From assembly GCA_017849615.1 (NCBI GenBank), contig JAFIGS010000028.1:53908-117907 (forward strand): a stretch of 64,000 bases of DNA. Direction: 5' to 3'. The notes under the pieces were generated by a model that had not been told where the DNA came from, ran no database searches, and saw only the letters and a program-made list of their open reading frames with translations. The position numbers and the translations under genes are program-made. Source of the stretch: Pseudolabrys sp. GTDB taxonomy: Bacteria > Pseudomonadota > Alphaproteobacteria > Rhizobiales > Xanthobacteraceae. Positions 36,901 through 46,751 of the stretch are shown here, piece after piece (within the stretch, counting starts at the first letter, position 1; every line of letters starts with the position of its first letter).

Positions 36901-37665
36901 TCACAAGGTGCTGACGCCGCCGTCGACGATAAAGGTGCGGCCGGTGATCCAGCCGGCGTCGGGTGACGCCAGAAACAACGCCACGCCCGCGATATCGTCG
37001 GGCTGGCCGATGCGGCCGAGCGGAGTCATCGCCTTGATGCCCTCGCCGCGCTCCGCCAGAATCTTCGTGGTCATCTCGGTCTCGATGACACCGGGGGCGA
37101 TGGTGTTGACGGTGATGCCGCGCGGCCCGAATTCACGAGCCAGTGCGTGGGACAAGGTGTTGATCGCGCCCTTGGACGCCGAGTAGATCGCCGAATTCGG
37201 GATCGGCCGGGTCGCCAGCGCCGATGAGAAATTGACTATGCGCCCGCCGGGCGACGGCAGATGCGGCAACGCCGCCTGAATCACCGCCACTGTGCCGAGC
37301 ACGTTGGTGTTGAAATGCGCGTGGAACAGCGCCGCATCGGTCTTCTCGAATGGCCGGTACTCGGCAATGCCGGCGCAGTTGACGACGACGTCGATGCCGC
37401 CGAATTTCTCCGCCACCTGATCGACCGCGGCCTTGGCCGCGGCGGGGTCGGCGATATCGGCCGACACGGCAAGTCCCTGGCCACCGGCCGCGTTGATGTC
37501 GTTCACGACCTTGGCGGCCGCGTCCGCGCCGCTGCGATAGAACACCGCGACCTTGGCGCCGGCGGCGCCGAAACGGCGCGCCACCTCGGCGCCGATGCCG
37601 CGCGAGCCGCCGGTGACGATGACGCTCGTGCCGGCGAGCGCGTAGGTGTTCTTCTGTCCACTCAT
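36901..37665 (-). CDS. SDR-family oxidoreductase (FabG-like)
   Basis: A 254-residue classical short-chain dehydrogenase. TGGSRGIGAEVARRFG (cofactor), NCAGIAEYRPF (NAG-type motif), catalytic Ser in VNFSSALATR, and YSASKGAINTL (Tyr and Lys of YxxxK) are intact, with PGVIETEM and the ending TGRTFIVDGGVSTL. It oxidises or reduces an alcohol or ketone with NAD(P)(H). As the last gene of the ten-gene IclR-linked operon it probably handles an intermediate of the imported compound. Confidence 0.92.
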   Translation of the reverse strand: MSGQKNTYALAGTSVIVTGGSRGIGAEVARRFGAAGAKVAVFYRSGADAAAKVVNDINAAGGQGLAVSADIADPAAAKAAVDQVAEKFGGIDVVVNCAGIAEYRPFEKTDAALFHAHFNTNVLGTVAVIQAALPHLPSPGGRIVNFSSALATRPIPNSAIYSASKGAINTLSHALAREFGPRGITVNTIAPGVIETEMTTKILAERGEGIKAMTPLGRIGQPDDIAGVALFLASPDAGWITGRTFIVDGGVSTL

Positions 37666-37683
37666 AGCTGCTGCTTCCAGTTC

Positions 37684-38355
37684 CTAGGCCCGCGCCGCCT
37701 CGCGGGCCGCGTTCTCGGCCGCGATGTGCAGGAGCTGCTCGCTCCACTGCGTCAGATACGCCTTGCGCGCAGGCTCGTCGATGCGCGGCGAAGCATAGGC
37801 GACGAAAGGCGGATATGTCTTCATGCCCATGTACTCGACCATCAGATGCTGCGTCGGATAGAGCACCTGCTCGACCGGGCCGTAGACATTGCCCGGCGAG
37901 AAGCGCTCCACCGTGCCGCCGGTGGTCAGGCACAGCATGCCTACCTTGTGCTTGAAAAAACCGGAGTCGAAGCGCTTGCCGTCGGCATAGGCGAAGCCGA
38001 AGGCCATGACGCGATCGAACCAGCCCTTGAGGATCGCCGGAACGCCGCCCCACCAGATCGGAAACAGCCAGACGATCATGTCGGCCTTGAGAATGCGCTG
38101 CTGCTCGCGGACAAGATCGGGCGCAAAGCCGCTATTGGCGTGAGCGTGCCCCTGCTCGTTCTGATAGTGGAAGCGCTTGGGATCGTGCACGCTGGTGAAG
38201 TCGTGCCGGCCGGCGACGGGATTGAAGTTCTCGGCGTAAAGATCCGAGACTTCGACGTGATGACCTGCGGCGGTCAGCGTGTCGCGCGCGGTATCCTTGA
38301 GCGCCGCCGTGAACGAGGTCGGCTCCGGGTGCGCATAGACCAAAAGAACATTCAT
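37684..38355 (-). CDS. NAD(P)H:quinone-type oxidoreductase (flavodoxin_2 family)
   Basis: A 223-residue flavodoxin-like-fold protein. MNVLLVYAHPEPTSFTAAL is the FAD/FMN phosphate loop, FPIWWGGVPAILKGWFDRV is the signature of the MdaB/KefF/NQO family, and LTTGGTVERFSPGNVYG the third loop. It probably reduces quinones or nitro/azo compounds with NAD(P)H. It is the ninth gene of the operon, 18 nt before the SDR gene and 11 nt after livH, so it may protect against, or process, a quinone made during degradation. Confidence 0.9.
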   Translation of the reverse strand: MNVLLVYAHPEPTSFTAALKDTARDTLTAAGHHVEVSDLYAENFNPVAGRHDFTSVHDPKRFHYQNEQGHAHANSGFAPDLVREQQRILKADMIVWLFPIWWGGVPAILKGWFDRVMAFGFAYADGKRFDSGFFKHKVGMLCLTTGGTVERFSPGNVYGPVEQVLYPTQHLMVEYMGMKTYPPFVAYASPRIDEPARKAYLTQWSEQLLHIAAENAAREAARA

Positions 38356-38366
38356 TCGCTGAAACT

Positions 38367-39246
38367 CTACGCTTTCTTCTCAAGGCCGCCGAACAGGCCC
38401 TTGGGGAAGTACATCAGCACGACCAGCAGCACCGTCAGGGAGATGATGTTGCGGAAGCCGGCGCCGAAGAACACGATGGCCTCGGACTGGATGACGCCCA
38501 GCAGGACGCCGCCCACCAGACCGGCGACCGGGCTGCCGAAGCCGCCGATGATCGCCGCGATGAAACCGTTGATGCCGAACGGGGTGCCGATCAGATAGGC
38601 TGTGTATTGCGTCGGGGTGATGAGGATGCCGGCGACGGCGCCGAGCCCGGCGCTCAGCGCAAAGGCGACGATGAGCATGCGCTCGACCGGAATGCCGAGC
38701 AGCGCCGCCGCCTCACGGTTCTGCGCGCAGGCGCGCAGCGCCCGGCCCATGCGGGTGCGGTTGAAGAATTGCGTCAGCGCGAACACCAGCAAGGCGCCGA
38801 CCCCGAGCACCCAGAAGAACTGGTACGGAATGGCGACGGTGCCGATCTTGAGCGGACCACCCGCCGTGAATTCGGGATAGGTACGCGGCCGGTCGCCGAG
38901 CGTGAGGATGATGACCTGCTCGATCAGCAACTGCACCGCCAGGGTCGCCAGAATGATGGCGAACAGCGGCGCATTGCGGCGCCACATCGGGTTGATGACG
39001 AAGATCTGCACCAGCACGCCGACGGCGGCGACCAGAACGGTGGAAATGATCGCCGACAGCCAGATCGGGATGCCGTAGCTCGTCAGCAAAGTATGCGCGA
39101 ACATGCCGCCGAGCATGACGAACACGCCCTGCGCAAAATTGACGATGCCGCTGGCGTTGTAGATGACCGAAAAGCCGATGGCGATCAGGCCGTAAATGAG
39201 GCCGATGCCAACGCCATTGACGAGGCTTTGAGAGAGTTCGGCGACG

Positions 39247-39254
<8 letters not shown>
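38367..39254 (-). CDS. livH: Branched-chain amino acid-type ABC transporter permease (LivH family)
   Basis: A 295-residue inner-membrane permease. The start at 39254 (MPSVAELSQSLVNGVGIGLI) overlaps the livG-like stop by 8 nt; the longer frame upstream lies inside livG. Typical stretches are GVGIGLIYGLIAIGFSVIYN, RMGRALRACAQNREAAALLG (EAA loop) and GINGFIAAIIGGFGSPVAG. With LivM it forms the channel for a substrate delivered by the LivK-like protein. The ligand is likely an organic acid rather than an amino acid, given the neighbours. Confidence 0.93.
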
Positions 39255-40020
<766 letters not shown>

Positions 40021-40022
40021 GC

Positions 40023-41021
40023 TCACGCCTCCTCTTTCTTGCGACGGAACAAGGCGCCGAGCGCCGAAATGCCCTTCGGAGCGTAAATCAGTGTGACCAG
40101 CAGTACGATGGCGTAGGCGACGTCCTGGTAGTGCCCGCTACCGCGGACCACTTCCTGCAACAGCGACGTCACAACCGCGCCGATGATCGGACCGACGATG
40201 GTGCCGACGCCGCCGACGAATAACATCGTGAAGGTCATGATGCTCATCGCCGGGCCGTACACTTCCGGACTGATGAAGCCGATGGTGTAGGCAAACAGCG
40301 AGCCGGCCGCCGAGGCGTAGAGCGCCGCGATGACGAAGGCGATCAGCTTGAAGCGCGGCACACGCACACCGAGCGCGGCGGCGCCGTTCTCCGAACCGGA
40401 GATGGCGCGCAGGCCGCGGCCGAAACGCGAGTCGCGCATCCGCAGCGACAGCCAGAAGCCGAAGGCAACAAGGACGGCGAGCGTCACGAGCTTCCAGCGT
40501 TCGCTTTCAACCGTCCAGTTGCCGATGCCCATCGGCGGAATGCCGGCATACCCCATGTAGCCCTGGGTCACGCTCGTCCACTGGATCGAGATGTCATAGG
40601 TGATGAGGCCGAGCGAGAACGTCGCCATCGCCAGATAGTGGCCGCGCAGCCGCAGGGTCGGATAGCCGATGATCAGCGCGAAGAAGCCGGAGACGGCCAT
40701 CGACGCGAGCAGCGCCGGCAACGGCTCCCAGCCATATTGGACCGTCAGGATGGCGCTGCCATAGCCGCCGACGCAGGCGAAGGCGTTCTGACCGAACGAC
40801 GCCTGCCCCGTATAGCCCATGAAGAAGTTCAGGCCGATACAGAAGATCGCGTAGATCATCGCGAGCTGCATCACGGTCAGCAGGAAGCCGCCGTAAGCGA
40901 GCGCGGCGCAGGTCAAAAGCGCGGCGACAACCAGCAGCCCAACCTGAAACCGGTCGAACCGCGAGGCGAATTTGGCCGCGCCGGCGGGCGGCTTAGCTGA
41001 AATAATAACGGGCGAGGTCAT
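40023..41021 (-). CDS. livM: ABC transporter permease (LivM family)
   Basis: A 332-residue membrane protein with about nine TM segments. FMGYTGQASFGQNAFACVGG and RAISGSENGAAALGVRVPRFK (EAA loop) are LivM landmarks, and FTMLFVGGVGTIVGPIIGA lies near the C-terminus. It overlaps the livF-like gene by 29 nt, showing tight coupling. It forms a heterodimer with the LivH-like permease. Confidence 0.93.
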   Translation of the reverse strand: MTSPVIISAKPPAGAAKFASRFDRFQVGLLVVAALLTCAALAYGGFLLTVMQLAMIYAIFCIGLNFFMGYTGQASFGQNAFACVGGYGSAILTVQYGWEPLPALLASMAVSGFFALIIGYPTLRLRGHYLAMATFSLGLITYDISIQWTSVTQGYMGYAGIPPMGIGNWTVESERWKLVTLAVLVAFGFWLSLRMRDSRFGRGLRAISGSENGAAALGVRVPRFKLIAFVIAALYASAAGSLFAYTIGFISPEVYGPAMSIMTFTMLFVGGVGTIVGPIIGAVVTSLLQEVVRGSGHYQDVAYAIVLLVTLIYAPKGISALGALFRRKKEEA

Positions 41022-41715
41022 GGTGCGACTTGATCTCGTGCGTCGGCAATTCGGCGCGAACGCTGCCAGAGGAAAGGATGTAGACGCGCTGGGCGAGCTT
41101 GAGCGCCAGCGGCGCCTTCTGTTCGACGAGCAGGATGCCGAGGCCCTCTTTGTTGAGAGCGCCGAGCGTCGACAGGATTTCGGTGGCGACGCGCGGCGCG
41201 AGGCCGAGCGACGGCTCGTCGAGAATGAGCAATTTCGGTTCGGCCATCAGCGCGCGCCCGACGGCGAGCATCTGCTGCTCGCCGCCCGACATCGACGACG
41301 ACATCTGGTCGATACGCTCCTTCAAACGCGGGAAGAGCGTGAAGACCTTGTCGAGCCGCCGGTTCATATCGGCCGGCGATCCCGACAGTTTGTAGGCGCC
41401 GAGCTGCAGGTTTTCCCGCACGCTCATTTCGCCGAACAGCCCACGACCCTCCATCACCATGATGATGCCGAGTTCGGCCAGGTCATGCGTCTTCAGGCCG
41501 GAAACATCCTTGCCGTTGAACGTGATCTGCCCCTTCGAGGGGATCAGCCGGGTGATGGCGCGGAGCAAGGTGGTCTTGCCCGCGCCATTCGGGCCCAGGA
41601 TCGTGACGAATTCGCCGGGGGCGACATGGAGGCTCGTCGGACGAAGCGCCTCGATGTGGCCGTAGCTGGCCGCCAGATCCTTGACCGCGATCAGATGGGT
41701 CGTGTCGGCTGACAT
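40993..41715 (-). CDS. livF: ABC transporter ATPase (LivF family)
   Basis: A 240-residue ATPase: Walker [14 protein letters not shown], signature MSGGEQQMLAVGRAL, Walker B LLILDEPSLGLAP, and EQKAPLALKLAQRVYILSSG in the H-loop region, where Glu-Gln replaces the usual His switch motif as is common in LivF. The start at 41715 is 1 nt after the LivK-like stop. It pairs with LivG to power the importer. Confidence 0.93.
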   Translation of the reverse strand: MSADTTHLIAVKDLAASYGHIEALRPTSLHVAPGEFVTILGPNGAGKTTLLRAITRLIPSKGQITFNGKDVSGLKTHDLAELGIIMVMEGRGLFGEMSVRENLQLGAYKLSGSPADMNRRLDKVFTLFPRLKERIDQMSSSMSGGEQQMLAVGRALMAEPKLLILDEPSLGLAPRVATEILSTLGALNKEGLGILLVEQKAPLALKLAQRVYILSSGSVRAELPTHEIKSHHDLARYYFS

Positions 41716-41716
41716 C

Positions 41717-42865
41717 TTATTTCCGCACCAGCTTGTCGTCCTTGACCGAGATCAGGACGTAGGGGTTCTCGGTGATGCCGATGTGGTTCTCGGTGCTGAA
41801 GTTGTAAGTCGCGCCGGCGCCGACATACTGGCCGAGCTTCTCGAACGTGTCGCGCACCTTCTCGCCTTCGGTGGTGCCGGCCCGCTTCATGGCTTCGGCC
41901 ATCATCATCATCGAATCCCAGGCGCGCGAGGCCTGGGCATTGTCACCGCGGCCATACTTGTCGCGCATCGCCTTGATGAAGGGCTCGGCGATCGCGCGGG
42001 CCTTCGGATCGGTGAGAACGCTGATGTCTTCCGACGCCAGCTGGATCATCGGCGTCGGCGCCATGTACTGGTCACCCAGCACCTTGCCGGCGGCGAGATG
42101 GATGTCGAGTTCCTGGATCGAACCCAGCATCAGCATGTTCTTGAGGCCGAGCGAGCGGATGTTGTTGGCGGCGGTGACAACCGCGTTGCCCTGACCCAGC
42201 ATGATGACGGCGCCGGCGCCGGCGGCGTTGATGCGACCGATCTGGACGCTGAAGTCCGAGTCTTCCTGCTGATAGGTCTCGCTGGCGACGACTTCGAGAC
42301 CGAACTCAGCGGCGGTCTTCTCGGCGATGCCCTTCATCAGCGTGACATAGGGGCTCGGATCGGCGAGCAGGCCGATCTTGCGGACCTGGGTCTTTTCCTT
42401 GAGGTACTGGTAGCGGGTGTCCACTTCGTACTTCGGCGGCGGCAGGAACTGGAACGCCCACTTCACCTCTTCCGGCTGACGCGGCAGGATCGAGCACAGG
42501 AACATCGGCAGCTTCGCCTTGGTGACGAAGCTGGCGGCGGCGAAGTTGCCGGCCGAGATGCAGCCGGAGTTGAAGGCCACGACTTTATCCTCGGACATCA
42601 TCTTGCGATAAACGACGACAGCCTGCTGCGGCTGCGACTTGTTGTCTTCGGTGACCAGCTCGAGCTTCTTGCCGAGCACGCCGCCCTTCTTGTTGATGTC
42701 CTCGATCGCCGCGACGAGACCATCGCGCCAGTGCGCGTCGGTCAGCGAGCCGTAGCCGGTCAGGCCGAGCGAGGAGCCGATCTTGATCGTGTCCTGGGCC
42801 TTGGCCGGCAGCGCCGCCGTCAGCGCGAGCGCTGCGGCGAGCATGATCTTCGTGTGAGATTTCAT
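41717..42865 (-). CDS. ABC transporter substrate-binding protein (LivK family)
   Basis: A 382-residue periplasmic protein of the Peripla_BP_6 fold with a signal peptide ending LPAKA. IKIGSSLGLTGYGSLTDAHW, INKKGGVLGKKLELVTEDNK and VVYRKMMSEDKVVAFNSG are the usual LivK-type stretches. AGTTAGGGAGGAAGC precedes the ATG. Homologues bind amino acids, aromatic acids, amides or urea. The surrounding aldolase, cupin and hydrolase genes suggest a carboxylic or aromatic acid, but the ligand is not identifiable. Confidence 0.92.
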   Translation of the reverse strand: MKSHTKIMLAAALALTAALPAKAQDTIKIGSSLGLTGYGSLTDAHWRDGLVAAIEDINKKGGVLGKKLELVTEDNKSQPQQAVVVYRKMMSEDKVVAFNSGCISAGNFAAASFVTKAKLPMFLCSILPRQPEEVKWAFQFLPPPKYEVDTRYQYLKEKTQVRKIGLLADPSPYVTLMKGIAEKTAAEFGLEVVASETYQQEDSDFSVQIGRINAAGAGAVIMLGQGNAVVTAANNIRSLGLKNMLMLGSIQELDIHLAAGKVLGDQYMAPTPMIQLASEDISVLTDPKARAIAEPFIKAMRDKYGRGDNAQASRAWDSMMMMAEAMKRAGTTEGEKVRDTFEKLGQYVGAGATYNFSTENHIGITENPYVLISVKDDKLVRK

Positions 42866-42943
42866 TGCTTCCTCCCTAACTTGCTTTTGATGGTTAGAAT
42901 TTCAGACTTCAGACGAACGCCGGGATGCCCCGCCGTCAGCTCA

Positions 42944-43705
42944 TCAAACCTTTTCCCGGACGTCGCGCAGACCCTGCACGGCCGCCTGACGCAGGAAGCC
43001 CTGATCCGACGACAGCACGAAGACGTTGGCGCCCAGCGAGCGAAGCCACGCGGCCTCGGCGCCATTGCCGACGAAGACGCTGACGGATTTGTTGGCCTTG
43101 CGCGCCGCCGCGGCGATGCGTTCGGTCGCGCGGATCACCGCTGGCGGCTCCTTGGACTCGTCGCCGAAAGCGGCGGTCAGATCGCCGCGACCGATGAACA
43201 GCGAATCGACGCCGTCGACGGCGGCGATCGCCTCGACGTCATCGAGCGCGACCGGATCCTCGATCTGCGCCACGAAAGTCATCTGCGCGTCCTGCTCGGC
43301 GATGTGCTGCCACATCGGCACGCCGGTATAGGCGCCGGCGCGCGTGCTGGTGGCGAAACCGCGCGCGCCGTTGCGATAGCGGAACAGCGCGGCGTATTCG
43401 CGGGCCTCGGCAGCCGTCTTGACGTGCGGCACGAGAACGCCGGTCGCCCCGCAATCCAGCACCGACAGGATACCTTCGGGGCCCGGCACGCGAACCAGCG
43501 CGGGAATGTCATGGCCGCGCGCGGCCATCAGCGCGATATCGGTGGTGGTGCGGTCGAACGGCGCGTGCTCCTGATCGATCACGACGAAGTCGAAGCCGGC
43601 GCCGGCGAGAATCTCGGTGCCGTGGCTCGTCGGCGTCTTGAGGAACGAGCCGACCAGCTTGTCGCCGGCCAGCATGCGCTGACGGAAGGTCGAAGTTTTG
43701 CTCAT
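42944..43705 (-). CDS. HpcH/HpaI aldolase/citrate lyase family protein
   Basis: A 253-residue class II pyruvate-type aldolase. FVVIDQEHAPFDRTTTDIAL carries the family's acid/metal region, VRVPGPEGILSVLDCGATGV and VPHVKTAAEARE follow, and VAQIEDPVALDDVEAI has the metal-binding Glu. VDSLFIGRGDLTAAFG completes the barrel. Such enzymes cleave 2-keto-3-deoxy or 4-hydroxy-2-oxo acids into pyruvate and an aldehyde. It lies between a cupin gene and the transporter, as expected for the cleavage step of a catabolic route. Confidence 0.92.
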   Translation of the reverse strand: MSKTSTFRQRMLAGDKLVGSFLKTPTSHGTEILAGAGFDFVVIDQEHAPFDRTTTDIALMAARGHDIPALVRVPGPEGILSVLDCGATGVLVPHVKTAAEAREYAALFRYRNGARGFATSTRAGAYTGVPMWQHIAEQDAQMTFVAQIEDPVALDDVEAIAAVDGVDSLFIGRGDLTAAFGDESKEPPAVIRATERIAAAARKANKSVSVFVGNGAEAAWLRSLGANVFVLSSDQGFLRQAAVQGLRDVREKV

Positions 43706-43724
43706 CTTGTTCTGTCTTCGCTTC

Positions 43725-44639
43725 TCAGTTCTGGCCAGGCATCGGATAGTCGTCGGCGTTCAGGATCCAGCCGGGCTTCTGCGAGAAATCGAGGCGCGGC
43801 GGACAGAAAATATCGACGAGCTGGTTGCGACCCTTGCCGGACGCTTCAGTCGTGTGGATCGACGGCGGCGGGATGATCGCGATCGACGGCGTGCCGCAGA
43901 CTTCATGGTCGTCCGGCAGCCAGTTGTTCTTGTTGACGACCCACGGCCAGCGGAGGTGGTGAATGAACTCGCCCGAGATGGCGAGCGAGCACTGTTCGAA
44001 GTCGTCGTGGTGATGCGGCGACAGTCTGCTGGGGTCGCGCGGACCGTCGAAATAATCGAGGAAGTTCACCATAATGGTGGTGCAGCGCCAGATGCGGCCG
44101 AAGCGGCCCGGCTCCGGCGGCACGTCGAGGCTGTAGACACGCAGCTTGAAGCCGCCCTTGGGCTCCGGCCAATTCACGACCGGCGCGACATAGGGCTTCG
44201 CGGACTTGAAGTGGTCCTTGTTGCTGCACCTGGCGTTGAGGTCTTCCGAGCGCGTCGTGAACATCGCGTAGATGCGACCCGGCTCGATCACCTTCATCGA
44301 CGACTTGCCCGGCGGCAGGAAAGCCAGGTTGTTGCCGGTCACGCGCTGGGTGCCATCCTTGGTCGTGAACTCGACGACCGTCGAGGCGTCGGGGATGAGA
44401 ACCGCATACTCGTCGGGCTGGGCCTCGCGCGACAGGACGTAGTCCTTTTTCGGTTCGATGCAGACCATGACGAGGTTCTGGCCGCGGGCGATCCAGGTTT
44501 TGCCGGTCGCGTTGTCTTCCTGCGGCGGTTCCTCGTAGAAGCGTACATATTCCGCGGCTCCGAACGGCCCCGTGACGGGGCCCTTGTCGGCGGGCGCCTT
44601 GGCGGCCAGTGCGGCGCGCGGATCGGTGGCGTCATACAT
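43725..44639 (-). CDS. Cupin-like protein of unknown function in the catabolic operon
   Basis: A 304-residue protein. The start at 44639 follows GGGAGTTCGATA. Two beta-rich halves are visible: one with [20 protein letters not shown], and one with metal-type histidines in [19 protein letters not shown] and [14 protein letters not shown], matching the two cupin motifs (HxH...E, G...H). This suggests a bicupin in which the second half holds the metal. I do not recognise a characterised family; isomerase, dioxygenase or hydrolase activity is possible. It is 19 nt upstream of the aldolase gene. Confidence 0.75.
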   Translation of the reverse strand: MYDATDPRAALAAKAPADKGPVTGPFGAAEYVRFYEEPPQEDNATGKTWIARGQNLVMVCIEPKKDYVLSREAQPDEYAVLIPDASTVVEFTTKDGTQRVTGNNLAFLPPGKSSMKVIEPGRIYAMFTTRSEDLNARCSNKDHFKSAKPYVAPVVNWPEPKGGFKLRVYSLDVPPEPGRFGRIWRCTTIMVNFLDYFDGPRDPSRLSPHHHDDFEQCSLAISGEFIHHLRWPWVVNKNNWLPDDHEVCGTPSIAIIPPPSIHTTEASGKGRNQLVDIFCPPRLDFSQKPGWILNADDYPMPGQN

Positions 44640-44698
44640 TATCGAACTCCCTGACTTCCTAGGTCTCTCGACCGCGGCCGTGCCGCTGTCGTTTCTTC

Positions 44699-45637
44699 TT
44701 ATGCCTTGCGGGCCGCCTCGACGTCGGCCTCGATGCCCAGCGCGCGCGCCGTGTTGGTCGAAACCATCTGGCGAATTTCGTCGTCGCTGAAGCCGAGATC
44801 CATGCACATCTTGATGCCGCGGCGCATGCCGTCGATCGGATCGAAGGTGCCGACCTGGCCCAGATCGGAGGCAAGAATCGTCTGGCCGACGCCACCGGCC
44901 GTGATCTGATTGCGCAGATCCTCGGCTTCACGGCTCTTGAACTTGCAGCCGTCGAGGAACATGCAGAGCGAGTGCTCGACAAAGGCGCCCATCGAGGCAA
45001 TGCCTTTCACGTCGTTAAGCGAAGCGTCGACGATGTCTTCCGGATGCGTGAAGACCAGGCGCTTGACGCCGCGCTTCTTGGCTTCCTCGAACACGATCCA
45101 GGTCTCGCTGACATGAAGATGGCCACTGGCCAGCACCATGTCGCTCTTGGCGACGATATCGAGGATTTCCTTGGCGTCGTCGCGCAAGGTTCTCTTGTCG
45201 TCCTCCAGCACCTTGACCGGCGTCACCGGGCGCATGCGATCGGTCGAAGCCGGATGCGTCCACTGCGCCTGCGCCTGCCAGCGCAGATGATTCTCAGCGG
45301 CCAGGGTCGGCAGCCAGACGATCTTGCCACCCAGCGCGGCCGTGTGCTCGACGGCGTAGGGGTTGAGGCCGCCGACGACGTTGTTGAGCACGATGCTCGG
45401 ATAGATTCTGGTCTTGAGATCGGGAAAGTGCTTCCGGATCAGCGCCGTCGTCATCACGCTGCTGTAGTCGTGATCCTTGGTCACCACGGCGGCGTAGCCG
45501 ACCTTCGAGGCCTGCTCCAGCATGTCGACGTGATCGAGGGCGCGCGGCGCAATCGAGGGGCCGGTGTGCACGTGCGGGTCGATGGCGCCTTTGAGCAAGG
45601 CGTCGATGCGCTGCTCGGTATCGAGATTTTCGGACAT
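44699..45637 (-). CDS. DUF6282 family amidohydrolase-like protein
   Basis: A 312-residue protein starting at 45637 after GGTGAGGAC. Metal-type motifs typical of the amidohydrolase/PHP superfamily are [38 protein letters not shown] and [10 protein letters not shown], ending with an Asp in [13 protein letters not shown] assign it to the DUF6282 family, whose reaction is not established. It is the first gene of the operon, directly facing the IclR gene, so it likely acts early: a hydrolysis or lactone opening. Confidence 0.82.
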   Translation of the reverse strand: MSENLDTEQRIDALLKGAIDPHVHTGPSIAPRALDHVDMLEQASKVGYAAVVTKDHDYSSVMTTALIRKHFPDLKTRIYPSIVLNNVVGGLNPYAVEHTAALGGKIVWLPTLAAENHLRWQAQAQWTHPASTDRMRPVTPVKVLEDDKRTLRDDAKEILDIVAKSDMVLASGHLHVSETWIVFEEAKKRGVKRLVFTHPEDIVDASLNDVKGIASMGAFVEHSLCMFLDGCKFKSREAEDLRNQITAGGVGQTILASDLGQVGTFDPIDGMRRGIKMCMDLGFSDDEIRQMVSTNTARALGIEADVEAARKA

Positions 45638-45735
45638 GTCCTCACCGGAAACTTGCTGTGCCGCGCGCCGTTTCAGATGTCGTTCGCGAGCACGGAACGC
45701 TGTTTCAGAGCAACGTACTGGAGGACGGGACGTGA

Positions 45736-45845
45736 TGTCAAACGCAACGGCGTTGCATCCGGGAAGTGCCGGTTTGCAGCGCACAATGCGTGTGGCGGGA
45801 TTCGGCAGTTCGTAACGTTGTTTTGCAGTCGCAAACCATGATAAT
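45736..45845. promoter_or_regulatory. Divergent promoters and putative IclR operators
   Basis: Reverse operon: TTGACA at 45741-45736, with the palindrome GCAAC-GGC-GTTGC (45744-45756) just upstream, an activator-like position. Forward iclR gene: TTGTTT (45818-45823), 16 nt, GATAAT (45840-45845). The inverted repeat TTTGC-AGTC-GCAAA (45822-45835) lies between them, as for autorepression. A second TTTGCAG copy is at 45773-45779. The iclR transcript would start within a few bases of its ATG. Confidence 0.55.
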
Positions 45846-45854
45846 CGTCGCCGC

Positions 45855-46685
45855 ATGACCGAAATCGAATCCGGCGGCGTCCGCTCCGTCCAGTTGGCCA
45901 TCGATGTTCTGGAGGCCGTCGCCTTCGCCGACGGCGAACTCGGCGTGACGCAGATCGCCGAGCGCCTGAACGTGACCAAGGGTTCGGTGCACCGGCATCT
46001 GCAGACATTGGTCGATCGCGGCTACCTGGCGCAGAACTCCTCGACGTCGCGTTACATGATCGGGCCGAAAAGCCGTCTGCTGGCGCGGCACGCGCCGGAT
46101 GACGATCTCGTCTTCGTGGCCGAAGGCCCGATGCGGCAGCTACGTGACGCGCTCGATCAGCCCATCGTTCTGTCAGAGATGACGCCGCGCGGCGCGCTGG
46201 TGCTGCACAAGCTAGCCGGCTCCTCGCCGGTCGAGATCGGCGTGCGCTCGGGCAGCGAACTGACGTTCCACGCCTCGGCGCAGGGCAAGGTGATGCTGGC
46301 CTATGCGCCGCAGCCTTTCCGCGAGCGCGTGCTGGCGCGGCCGCTGCAGCGCTTCACCGAAAAGACCATCGTGTCGCCGCGCAAGCTCGAACTCGAGCTT
46401 CAGGAGGTGGCGCGCCTCGGCGTTGCATCCTCGCCGGAGGAAGTTGCACTCGGACTCAACGCCGTCGCGGCGCCTATCTTCAACGCACAGGATGCCTGCA
46501 TTGCCGCGGTTGCCATCGTCGGCTCGATCCACGATCTGCCGGAGAAGGCGCGGCCGAACGATGTCGCCTTGCTGATCGAAGCGGCGCGGCAGATATCGCG
46601 CAAGCTCGGCCATGGCCTCGGCGCCGAACAGCCTTTGGTGGCCGGTCGCGGCATACGGACGTCCCGCTCGCGCAAACGTTTGTAG
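45855..46685 (+). CDS. IclR-family transcriptional regulator
   Basis: A 276-residue regulator. The N-terminal winged helix (~10-75) contains LGVTQIAERLNVTKGSVHRH as the helix-turn-helix. The C-terminal effector domain (~85-255) has TFHASAQGKVMLAYAP and IVSPRKLELELQEVARLG. The last ~20 residues are basic (TSRSRKRL). It has no clear ribosome site, and the -10 lies only ~10 nt upstream, so its mRNA may be leaderless. It is divergent from the ten-gene operon and is the obvious candidate to control it, with an acid intermediate as ligand. Confidence 0.93.
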   Translation: MTEIESGGVRSVQLAIDVLEAVAFADGELGVTQIAERLNVTKGSVHRHLQTLVDRGYLAQNSSTSRYMIGPKSRLLARHAPDDDLVFVAEGPMRQLRDALDQPIVLSEMTPRGALVLHKLAGSSPVEIGVRSGSELTFHASAQGKVMLAYAPQPFRERVLARPLQRFTEKTIVSPRKLELELQEVARLGVASSPEEVALGLNAVAAPIFNAQDACIAAVAIVGSIHDLPEKARPNDVALLIEAARQISRKLGHGLGAEQPLVAGRGIRTSRSRKRL

Positions 46686-46700
46686 GACACCCAATCGAAA

Positions 46701-46732
46701 GCCCGGGAGGCTGCTGCCTCCCGGGCTTTTTT
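46701..46732. terminator. Bidirectional terminator between iclR and Bug genes
   Basis: Perfect stem GCCCGGGAGG / CCTCCCGGGC around CTGCTG, followed by TTTTTT on the forward strand and with A residues before it. Confidence 0.92.
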
Positions 46733-46751
46733 GTTGAGCGAATGCCGCGGA

